NCBI GenBank assembly: GCA_003509785.1
Contig: DOMY01000111.1
Location: 1-7,288 of the forward strand
Direction of reading: 5' to 3'
Source: Gemmobacter sp.
GTDB lineage: Bacteria > Pseudomonadota > Alphaproteobacteria > Rhodobacterales > Rhodobacteraceae
DNA length: 7,288 bases
Numbering within the stretch: the stretch's first letter is position 1; every line of letters begins with the position of its first letter. Shown piece after piece: positions 1 to 5,442 of the stretch. The notes beneath the pieces were generated by a model. That model did no database searches and was not told where the DNA came from. It was given only the letters and a program-made list of their open reading frames with translations. The position numbers and the translations under genes were made by a program.

Positions 1-3
1 GGT

Positions 4-22
4 CCGGGGGCAGCGCCCCCGG
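4..22. other. GC-rich intergenic hairpin upstream of soxD
   Basis: Bases 4-11 (CCGGGGGC) and 15-22 (GCCCCCGG) are perfect reverse complements around a 3-base loop (AGC), giving an 8-bp stem with no U tract. Palindromes of this GGGGGC...GCCCCC type are, as I recall, common between genes in Rhodobacteraceae. Here it would fall between the expected upstream soxB and soxD, so it more likely acts as an intercistronic stem (RNA stability or partial termination) than as a full terminator. The stem is seen directly; its role is inferred. Confidence 0.55.
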
Positions 23-48
23 GATCTCCGCAAGCACGAGGCCCGGAC

Positions 49-372
49 ATGCTGATCCTTGAATGCCCCTACTGCGGCGTGAAGGCCGAGGAAACCGAAC
101 TCTCTCCCGGCGGCGAGGCGCATCTGAAGCGGTTCGGCCCCGGTTCCTCGGATGAGGATTTCGAGAATTACATGTTCGCCCGCAAGAACCCCAAGGGCGT
201 GCATTTCGAACGCTGGCGCCATGCCTATGGCTGCGGCAAGTGGTTTCTGGCCGCGCGCTGCACGGCGACGCTGGAGGTGTTTGGCACCTATCCGGCGCAG
301 ACCACCGAACCGCCTGCCGATATCGTGGCAAAGATCATGGCCAAACGGCCGGACTGGAAGGGCACAAAATGA
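49..372 (+). CDS. soxD: Sarcosine oxidase, delta subunit
   Basis: This gene encodes a 107-residue small subunit of the cytoplasmic heterotetrameric sarcosine oxidase, at the usual family length (about 90-110). The delta subunit is a structural zinc protein that packs on the alpha subunit. The visible zinc ligands are Cys6 and Cys9 in CPYCG, then His58 and Cys62 in HAYGCGKWF, which match the Cys/Cys/His/Cys set known from crystallised tetrameric enzymes. The strongly conserved block GGEAHLKRFGPGSSDEDFE lies at residues 21-39. The start is chosen because MLILECP is the family N-terminus and a GAGG sits at 38-41, seven bases ahead of the ATG. The reading frame is open upstream to the window edge, but nothing there looks like SoxD. 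The stop overlaps the soxA start in an ATGA (369-372), so translational coupling is likely. The expected partner soxB is not in the window. Confidence 0.96.
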   Translation: MLILECPYCGVKAEETELSPGGEAHLKRFGPGSSDEDFENYMFARKNPKGVHFERWRHAYGCGKWFLAARCTATLEVFGTYPAQTTEPPADIVAKIMAKRPDWKGTK

Positions 373-3347
373 GCACCCGTCTTTCCAAGGGCGGCCGTCT
401 GATCGACCGGACCGCCGCACAGGAGTTCACCTTCAACGGCAAGCGGATGCGCGGCTTCAAGGGCGATACGCTCGCTGCCGCGCTGCTGGCCAATGACCAG
501 ATGCTGGTCGGGCGCAGCTTCAAGTATCACCGCCCGCGCGGAATTGTGGCCTCGGGCGCCGAGGAGCCCAACGCGCTGGTGAACATGGGCGAGGGTGGCC
601 GGTTCGAGCCGAACCAGCGCACCACCACCACCGAGCTGTTCGACGGCCTCACCTGCACCTCGCAGAACCATTTTCCCAGCCTGGAATTCGACATTGGCGT
701 GGCGAACAACTATGTCGCCCGCTTCCTGCCGGCCGGGTTCTATTACAAGACCTTCATCCATCCGCGCGCCGCGTGGAAACATGTGTTCGAACCGATCATC
801 CGCCAGTCGGCGGGTCTGGGCAAGGTTCCGAAAGACCGCGATGCTGACCGTTACGAACAGGCCTATGCCTTCTGCGATCTGCTGATCGTCGGTGGCGGCA
901 TTGCCGGTCTGCAGGCGGCGCTGACCGCGGCCAAGGCGGGCAAGCGCATCTGGCTGATGGAACAGACCGCGCATTGGGGCGGCCGCTCTGTCGTCGACGG
1001 GGTGGAGATCGACGGCCAGCCGGCCGAGGCCTGGGTTCAGGCCACTGTCGCCGCACTGTCGCAGATGGAAAATGTGACGCTGCGCCTGCGCTGCATGGCG
1101 GCGGGGTCTTATGACCATGGCTATGTGCTGGCCGATGAAAAGGTGGCCGATCACCTGCCGGGCAATGGCCAGCCGCGCCACCGGCTGTGGCGCATCCGCG
1201 CGGGCCAGATCGTGGCCGCCACCGGCGCCATCGAACGGCCTTTGTCCTTTGCGGGCAATGATATTCCCGGCGTGATGCTGGCAGGCGCGGTGCGCGACTA
1301 TGTCATCAACTGGGCCGTGGCGCCGGGTGATCGCACTGTGGTTGTCACCAACAATGATGATGCCTATCGCACGGCCATCGCGCTGAAAGAGGCGGGGCTG
1401 GAAGTTCCGGTGATCCTGGATGCCCGCGCCAGCGTGACGGGCGATCTGCCCGCCCGCGCCCGTGCGCTTGGGATCCGGGTCGAGGCGGGCCGCGCCATCG
1501 CCAAGGTGAAGGGCGGCAAGCGTGTCACCGGTGTTGCGATCTGCAATCAGGCCGGTCAGGGCGCCGTGCTGGAAGAGATTGCCTGCGATGCTGTCGCCAT
1601 GTCGGGCGGCTGGTCGCCGGTGGTGCATCTGTGGAGTCATTGCGGCGGCAAGCTGCTGTGGGATGATGCGCAGGCGCAGTTCGCCCCCGACAAGGCCCGC
1701 CCGCCGCTGAACCACGATGGTTCGGCGCTGGTGGTCACCGCGGGCGCCGCTTCGGGCGTGCTGTTGGCCGGGGACGTGCTGGCCGATGCCACGGCCGCCG
1801 TAGGCGGCACGGAAACGCCGGTTGCCACGGCGCCTTCCGAGGCGGCGATGGAACCTGTCTGGGTGATGCCGCAGGGCGCCCCGGTCGATCTGCGCATGAA
1901 GATGTGGCTGGATTACCAGAACGACGTGAAGGTTTCCGATGTGCAGCTTGCGGCGCGCGAGGGCTATACTTCGGTCGAACATACCAAGCGCTATACCACG
2001 CTGGGCATGGCCACCGATCAGGGGAAACTGAGCAACATCAACGGTCTGGCGGTTCTGGCCGATAGCCTGTCGGCGCCCATTCCGCAGGTTGGCACCACCA
2101 CTTTCCGCCCGCCCTATACGCCGGTCACCTTGGGTGCGCTGGCGGGCGAGGCGCGGGGCGAGATCTTCCAGCCGCTGCGCCGCACGCCGATGCACGATTG
2201 GCATCTGGCACAGCGCGCCTATATGGAACCCGTCGGCCTGTGGCAGCGCCCCTATTGCTATCCGCGCCCGGGTGAAACCCATGAACAGGCCGTGCACCGC
2301 GAGGTGCGGAACACCCGCAGCAATGTGGGCCTTCTGGATGCCTCGACCCTGGGCAAGATCATCGTCAAGGGGCCGGATGCGGGCCGCTTCCTCGACATGC
2401 TGTATACCAATGTCATGTCGAACCTCGCCGTGGGCAAATGCCGCTATGGCCTGATGTGCAACGAACAGGGCTTCCTGTCGGATGACGGCGTGGTGGCACG
2501 CATCGACGAAGACACCTGGCTGTGCCACACCACCTCGGGCGGGTCGGATCGCATCCACGCCTGGATGGAAGACTGGCTGCAATGCGAATGGTGGGATTGG
2601 CAGGTCTATACCGCCAATGTGACCGAGCAATATGCGCAGATCGCCGTGGTCGGCCCGAAGGCCCGCAAGGTGCTGGAAAAGCTGGGGGGGATGGATGTCT
2701 CGAAAGAGACGCTGCCCTTCATGCAATGGGCGGATGGCACCCTCGGCGGCTTCAACGCCCGGGTCTATCGCATCTCGTTCTCGGGCGAGCTGTCCTATGA
2801 AATCGCCGTGCCCGCCTCGGAAGGCCGCGCCTTCTGGGATGCGCTGGTGGCGGCGGGGGCCGAGTTTGGCATGATGCCCTATGGCACCGAAGGGCTGCAC
2901 GTCCTGCGCGCCGAAAAGGGCTTCATCATGATCGGTGACGAAACAGACGGCACGGTGATCCCGCAGGATCTGAACCTTGGCTGGGCGATTTCGAAGAAGA
3001 AGGCCGATTATCTGGGCAAGCGTGGGCAGGAACGCCCCTATCTGGCCAGCCCGGACCGCTGGAAGCTGGTGGGTCTGGAAACGCTGGACGGATCGGTGAT
3101 CCAGGATGGTGCCTATGCGCCGGCGCCGGGGGTGAATGCCAACGGGCAAAGAAATGTGCAGGGCCGCGTGACCTCTACCTATTTCTCGCCCACGCTGAAC
3201 AAGGGCATTGCCATGGGTCTGGTGAAGGGCGGGCTGTCGCGGTTGGGCGAGGTGATCGAGATGACCCGCCTGGACGGATCGACCATTCAGGTCAAGATCG
3301 TGGACCCGGTGTTCTACGACAAGGAAGGGGAGAAGCAGAATGTCTAA
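369..3347 (+). CDS. soxA: Sarcosine oxidase, alpha subunit
   Basis: This gene encodes the 992-residue large subunit of tetrameric sarcosine oxidase, at the usual family length (about 965-1005). The complex converts sarcosine, tetrahydrofolate and oxygen into glycine, 5,10-methylenetetrahydrofolate and hydrogen peroxide. Residues about 13-95 form a ferredoxin-like fold lacking cluster cysteines. A dinucleotide-binding region follows, with GGGIAG at 175-180, ATGAIERP at 284-291 and a second nucleotide-fold strand near 318-350; in this family it holds NAD+. A linker near 411-590 leads to a GcvT-like folate-binding domain (about 603-880) and its C-terminal barrel (about 890-985). The conserved EKG...GDE...D...LGW block spans 849-872. 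The ATG at 369 is preferred over an upstream in-frame GTG at 240, because GGAAGGG lies six bases ahead of it, it forms an ATGA overlap with soxD, and MSTRL fits the family. The soxG start lies within its last codons. FAD and FMN chemistry belongs mainly to the absent beta subunit. Confidence 0.97.
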   Translation: MSTRLSKGGRLIDRTAAQEFTFNGKRMRGFKGDTLAAALLANDQMLVGRSFKYHRPRGIVASGAEEPNALVNMGEGGRFEPNQRTTTTELFDGLTCTSQNHFPSLEFDIGVANNYVARFLPAGFYYKTFIHPRAAWKHVFEPIIRQSAGLGKVPKDRDADRYEQAYAFCDLLIVGGGIAGLQAALTAAKAGKRIWLMEQTAHWGGRSVVDGVEIDGQPAEAWVQATVAALSQMENVTLRLRCMAAGSYDHGYVLADEKVADHLPGNGQPRHRLWRIRAGQIVAATGAIERPLSFAGNDIPGVMLAGAVRDYVINWAVAPGDRTVVVTNNDDAYRTAIALKEAGLEVPVILDARASVTGDLPARARALGIRVEAGRAIAKVKGGKRVTGVAICNQAGQGAVLEEIACDAVAMSGGWSPVVHLWSHCGGKLLWDDAQAQFAPDKARPPLNHDGSALVVTAGAASGVLLAGDVLADATAAVGGTETPVATAPSEAAMEPVWVMPQGAPVDLRMKMWLDYQNDVKVSDVQLAAREGYTSVEHTKRYTTLGMATDQGKLSNINGLAVLADSLSAPIPQVGTTTFRPPYTPVTLGALAGEARGEIFQPLRRTPMHDWHLAQRAYMEPVGLWQRPYCYPRPGETHEQAVHREVRNTRSNVGLLDASTLGKIIVKGPDAGRFLDMLYTNVMSNLAVGKCRYGLMCNEQGFLSDDGVVARIDEDTWLCHTTSGGSDRIHAWMEDWLQCEWWDWQVYTANVTEQYAQIAVVGPKARKVLEKLGGMDVSKETLPFMQWADGTLGGFNARVYRISFSGELSYEIAVPASEGRAFWDALVAAGAEFGMMPYGTEGLHVLRAEKGFIMIGDETDGTVIPQDLNLGWAISKKKADYLGKRGQERPYLASPDRWKLVGLETLDGSVIQDGAYAPAPGVNANGQRNVQGRVTSTYFSPTLNKGIAMGLVKGGLSRLGEVIEMTRLDGSTIQVKIVDPVFYDKEGEKQNV

Positions 3348-3891
3348 GGTTGTCAGCGCTTTGAATGGCGCACACTTCGACGGCTTCGCCCGTATCCGCG
3401 AAATCGGCCCGCTGGGGATGATTACCCTGCGCGCCAAGCCGGGCCTGCCGGGCCTGGCCGAGGCAGTGCAGGCCGCGACTGGCTGCTCCCTGCCAGACGC
3501 GCGCCGGGTGACAGAGGCGGGCGGTAAGACCGCCGCCTGGATGAGCCCGGACGAATATCTGCTGATCGTGCCCTATGCCGAGGTGAAAACGGCGCTGGCT
3601 GCACTGTCGGCCCGGCTGGCCGGTCAGCATCATCTGGCGGTTGATGTGTCGGATGCCCGCGCGGTGTTCCGCATCGAGGGTGACCGCGCGAATGACGTGC
3701 TGCAGAAACTTGCCCCTGCCGATCTGGCGGCACTGGAACCGGGCGAGATCCGCCGGACCCGTATTGCACAGGTGGCAGGCGCCTTCTGGCAAGGCGAGGG
3801 CGGGTATACGCTGGTCTGCTTCCGTTCGGTTGCGGGCTATGTGATGGGGCTGCTGACCCATTCGGCGCAATCGGGCAGCGAGCTGTTCTGA
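3340..3891 (+). CDS. soxG: Sarcosine oxidase, gamma subunit
   Basis: This gene encodes the 183-residue gamma subunit, close to the usual 180-210 residues. SoxG has a GcvT-like fold and is thought to help assemble the complex; it has no known catalytic residues of its own. The recognisable features are the RIREIGPLGMITLR block (residues about 18-31), the AWMSPDEYLLIV segment (about 66-77, the family's WLGPDEW-like motif) and the DVSDARAVFRIEG stretch (about 103-115). The ATG lies inside the end of soxA (8-base overlap, soxA stop at 3345-3347). A strong ribosome binding site, AAGGAAGGGGAG, sits at 3321-3332, so the two genes are probably translationally coupled. It is the last gene of the operon: 26 bases after the stop comes a strong hairpin. 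Folate-cycle genes, which often follow sox operons elsewhere, are absent here. Confidence 0.93.
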   Translation: MSKVVSALNGAHFDGFARIREIGPLGMITLRAKPGLPGLAEAVQAATGCSLPDARRVTEAGGKTAAWMSPDEYLLIVPYAEVKTALAALSARLAGQHHLAVDVSDARAVFRIEGDRANDVLQKLAPADLAALEPGEIRRTRIAQVAGAFWQGEGGYTLVCFRSVAGYVMGLLTHSAQSGSELF

Positions 3892-3917
3892 CGCCAGCGC
3901 CTGACCGCTGATGTTGA

Positions 3918-3937
3918 GGGGGGCGCTCGCGCCCCCC
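3918..3937 (+). terminator. Hairpin terminator-like structure after soxG
   Basis: GGGGGGCG (3918-3925) pairs perfectly with CGCCCCCC (3930-3937) around a CTCG loop, an 8-bp all-GC stem 26 bases after the soxG stop. No U tract follows, so this is not a canonical intrinsic terminator. In GC-rich alphaproteobacteria such stems often mark transcript 3' ends. Its position at the operon end and ahead of a separate promoter supports that role by inference. Confidence 0.6.
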
Positions 3938-3952
3938 GATGCCGTTCCGGCA

Positions 3953-3993
3953 CCTCCCCCCTTAGGGTATTTCGACCAAGAGGAAGGGGGAGG
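3953..3993. repeat. Structured intergenic element with a recurrent Rhodobacteraceae motif
   Basis: CCTCCCCC (3953-3960) is the exact reverse complement of GGGGGAGG (3986-3993). The pair becomes ten with a one-base bulge if TT (3962-3963) pairs with AA (3984-3985). The loop contains GGGTATTTCGACCAAGA (3965-3981). From memory, closely similar GGGTATTT-GACCAAGA-GAAG strings recur between genes across Rhodobacteraceae, usually next to GGGGGC/GCCCCC hairpins, as here. A smaller stem, TGCCG/CGGCA (3940-3944 with 3948-3952), precedes it. The pairing is seen directly. The repeat identity is recall and has not been searched. Confidence 0.45.
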
Positions 3994-4024
3994 GTGCGCA
4001 TGGAGGGAACCGAGCGGAATTCTC

Positions 4025-4035
4025 GGGAATTTCCC
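4025..4035. promoter_or_regulatory. Perfect 11-bp palindrome upstream of the sodB promoter
   Basis: GGGAATTTCCC is a perfect odd-centred palindrome ending ten bases before the proposed -35 box of sodB. The neighbouring GGAATT at 4016-4021 repeats part of it about ten bases upstream, one helical turn away. The position suits an activator or repressor site, but the sequence does not match a regulator site that I recognise, so the function is open. Confidence 0.25.
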
Positions 4036-4044
4036 CGCAGCCCC

Positions 4045-4072
4045 TTGACCTTGCCGGTCGTCGGCATCTTAT
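4045..4072 (+). promoter_or_regulatory. Candidate sigma70 promoter of sodB
   Basis: TTGACC (4045-4050) matches five of six bases of the -35 consensus. After a 16-base spacer, TCTTAT (4067-4072) matches four of six of TATAAT. Transcription would start near 4079, leaving a leader of about 31 bases with AGGAGAGAG before the ATG. The location between an operon-end hairpin and a gene with its own terminator supports independent transcription of sodB. The assignment is by eye. Confidence 0.5.
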
Positions 4073-4109
4073 TGGGCACCAACGGACCATCCCGAACAGG
4101 AGAGAGACC

Positions 4110-4712
4110 ATGGCTTTCACCCTTCCCGATCTGCCCTATGCCCATGATGCGCTGGCATCGCTTGGCATGTCGAAAGAGACGCTGGAATACCACCACGACC
4201 TGCACCACAAGGCCTATGTCGACAATGGCAACAAGCTGATTGCCGGGACCGAGTGGGAATCGAAATCGCTGGAAGAGATCGTCAAGGGCACCTATGCGGC
4301 AGGCGCCGTGGCCCAGAACGGTATCTTCAACAATGCCTCGCAGCACTGGAACCACAACCTGTTCTGGGAAGTGATGGGGCCGGGCGAAGACAAGAAGATG
4401 CCGGGCGATCTGGAAAAGGCGCTGGTCGAGGCTTTCGGGTCTGTCGCCAAGTTCAAGGAAGATTTCGCCGCTGCCGGTGCGGGCCAGTTTGGTTCGGGCT
4501 GGGCCTGGCTGGTGAAGGATGCCGACGGCGCGCTGAAGGTGACCAAGACCGAAAACGGCGTAAACCCGCTGTGCTTTGGCCAGACCGCGCTGTTGGGCTG
4601 CGACGTGTGGGAACATTCCTACTACATCGATTTCCGCAACAAGCGCCCGGCCTATCTGACCAACTTCCTGGAGAAGCTGGTGAACTGGGAAGCGGTTGCT
4701 GCCAAGCTGTGA
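4110..4712 (+). CDS. sodB: Superoxide dismutase, iron type (Fe/Mn family)
   Basis: This gene encodes a 200-residue enzyme that dismutates superoxide to oxygen and hydrogen peroxide. It has no signal peptide, so it should be cytoplasmic. It spans the whole Fe/Mn family: an alpha-hairpin domain with EYHHDLHHKAY, then the alpha/beta domain ending in the family signature DVWEHSYY (165-172). The metal ligands by alignment to E. coli SodB are His28, His82, Asp165 and His169. The outer-sphere glutamine sits at Gln78 (ASQHWNH), the position typical of iron enzymes. The position that carries glutamine in manganese enzymes is Gly150 here. Metal preference is therefore inferred to be iron, although related enzymes can use both metals. 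The start is fixed by AGGAGAGAG at 4098-4106 and by the conserved N-terminus MAFTLPDLPYA. It is a single-gene unit with its own promoter candidate and terminator. Confidence 0.96.
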   Translation: MAFTLPDLPYAHDALASLGMSKETLEYHHDLHHKAYVDNGNKLIAGTEWESKSLEEIVKGTYAAGAVAQNGIFNNASQHWNHNLFWEVMGPGEDKKMPGDLEKALVEAFGSVAKFKEDFAAAGAGQFGSGWAWLVKDADGALKVTKTENGVNPLCFGQTALLGCDVWEHSYYIDFRNKRPAYLTNFLEKLVNWEAVAAKL

Positions 4713-4737
4713 TCTGATCGCCGCCAAGCGACAGAAG

Positions 4738-4772
4738 GGCCTGCCGGGGAAACCTGGCAGGCCTTTTTCTTT
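4738..4772 (+). terminator. Rho-independent terminator of sodB
   Basis: GGCCTGCC (4738-4745) pairs perfectly with GGCAGGCC (4756-4763). The stem extends inward by one G-U and two G-C pairs to 11 bp, closed by a GAAA tetraloop (4749-4752). TTTTTCTTT follows directly. It lies 26 bases after the sodB stop and is the best intrinsic terminator in the window. Confidence 0.93.
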
Positions 4773-4915
4773 GGTGTATCAGCGGGATGCTGCGGGGCCT
4801 TATGCCTCCAATGGGCGGGGGCTTGCCGGGGCGCGAGACGATCTGGCCCGGGCCCTTGGTCGGGCGCGCAGGGGGCGCCATCTCTGATCTGTGACACCAG
4901 AAAAAGGAAAGCAGA

Positions 4916-5356
4916 ATGGCATATCTTCCGAAGGGCGCCTGGGTTGTGGTGGCCGATCAGGGCCGCGCGATCGTGCTGGAAAACACAGGCCCTGCCATGG
5001 CCCCGGATCTGCGCCGGATTGACGAAATTGCCGCCGAGGTGGCCGAGGCGACGGATCGCCCCGGCCGGATGCCCGATCCGGGGCCCGGTCAGCGGTCTGC
5101 CCTGGAAGAGGCGGATCTGCCGCGTCTGGCTGGCGAGCGGATGATCCGCGATCTGACCGCCCGGCTGGGCACGGCTGCGCGCGATGGTCGGTTTGACGCG
5201 CTGGTGATCGTGGCCGCGCCGCAGGTTCTGGGCGCCTTTCGCGCGGCGCGCTGCGATGCGGTGGCCGGGCGTGTTGTGGCGGAACTGGACCGCAATCTGA
5301 TCTCGCAGCCCCTGCCGAAAATCGCCGATGCGGTGCAAAGGGTGCTGGCGGCCTGA
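4916..5356 (+). CDS. Host attachment family protein (function unknown)
   Basis: This gene encodes a 146-residue protein resembling the family annotated 'protein required for attachment to host cells', named from plant-associated alphaproteobacteria and usually 140-150 residues long. The visible family features are an N-terminal strand with WVVVADQGRA (9-18), a DRPGR turn (47-51), a second strand with RFDALVIVAAPQVLGAFR (92-109), and a C-terminal region ending in a DRNLISQPLPKIAD-like helix lead (125-138). It has no signal peptide or membrane segment, so an adhesin role is not supported by sequence; a cytoplasmic role is likelier. The ATG follows AAGGAAAG (4904-4911) at normal spacing. It stands alone between the sodB terminator and a convergent gene, and I see no convincing promoter in the 140 bases upstream. 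The family call is fairly secure; the biochemical function is not known to me. Confidence 0.85.
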   Translation: MAYLPKGAWVVVADQGRAIVLENTGPAMAPDLRRIDEIAAEVAEATDRPGRMPDPGPGQRSALEEADLPRLAGERMIRDLTARLGTAARDGRFDALVIVAAPQVLGAFRAARCDAVAGRVVAELDRNLISQPLPKIADAVQRVLAA

Positions 5357-5370
5357 TCTTTCAATACCGT

Positions 5371-5397
5371 TCCGGCCCGCAGCGGATGCGGGCCGGG
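5371..5397. terminator. Hairpin between convergent genes
   Basis: CCGGCCCGC (5372-5380) pairs perfectly with GCGGGCCGG (5388-5396), extended by a U-G pair (5371/5397) and an internal A-U pair, with loop GCGGA. It lies 15 bases after the stop of the host-attachment gene and downstream of the opposing gene. Neither strand has a U tract after the stem, so it may serve as a bidirectional 3'-end or stability structure rather than a strict intrinsic terminator. Confidence 0.55.
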
Positions 5398-5412
5398 AAT
5401 GTGCCGTGCGCG

Positions 5413-5442
5413 GTCAGGCCCCCGTCAGGCCCCCGTCAGGCC
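5413..5442. repeat. 11-bp tandem repeat, 2.7 copies, over the LOG stop codon
   Basis: GTCAGGCCCCC occurs at 5413-5423 and 5424-5434 without mismatch, and a third copy begins at 5435 (GTCAGGCC) before diverging. On the minus strand the TGA within the third copy (5436-5438) is the stop codon of the LOG gene, so the other two copies lie immediately in its 3' untranslated region. The repeat is short and was probably made by replication slippage. Confidence 0.85.

Noticed and set aside
2..55. Open frame entering from the left edge and ending at TGA 53-55, considered as the end of soxB
   Set aside because: The 17 residues are Arg-rich and do not resemble a SoxB C-terminus, and the frame runs through the GC hairpin. 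soxB more likely stops before the window.
240..371. Upstream in-frame GTG start for soxA giving 43 extra residues
   Set aside because: The extension lies inside soxD, does not resemble the SoxA N-terminus and has no suitable ribosome binding site. The ATG at 369 with GGAAGGG and ATGA coupling is far better.
288..3437. Open reading frame of about 1,049 codons on the minus strand opposite soxA
   Set aside because: Its frame mirrors the G/C-rich third positions of soxA, which removes stop codons from the opposite strand. The product is rich in His, Arg, Gly and Ala and has no recognisable domain, and soxA is a clear family member. It is a compositional shadow.
3994..4239. Plus-strand open frame overlapping the sodB promoter and the start of sodB
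   Set aside because: It runs across the promoter candidate and continues out of frame within sodB, with no recognisable product.
4856..4884. TTGGTC followed by CATCTC as a promoter for the host-attachment gene
   Set aside because: The -10 match is poor (two of six bases), so the pairing is no better than chance in this sequence.
4774..4887. Small GTG-started open frame between the sodB terminator and the host-attachment gene
   Set aside because: It begins right after the terminator U tract, has no ribosome binding site and is Arg/Gly/Ala-rich in the way expected of chance frames here. Conservation across relatives would be needed to revive it.
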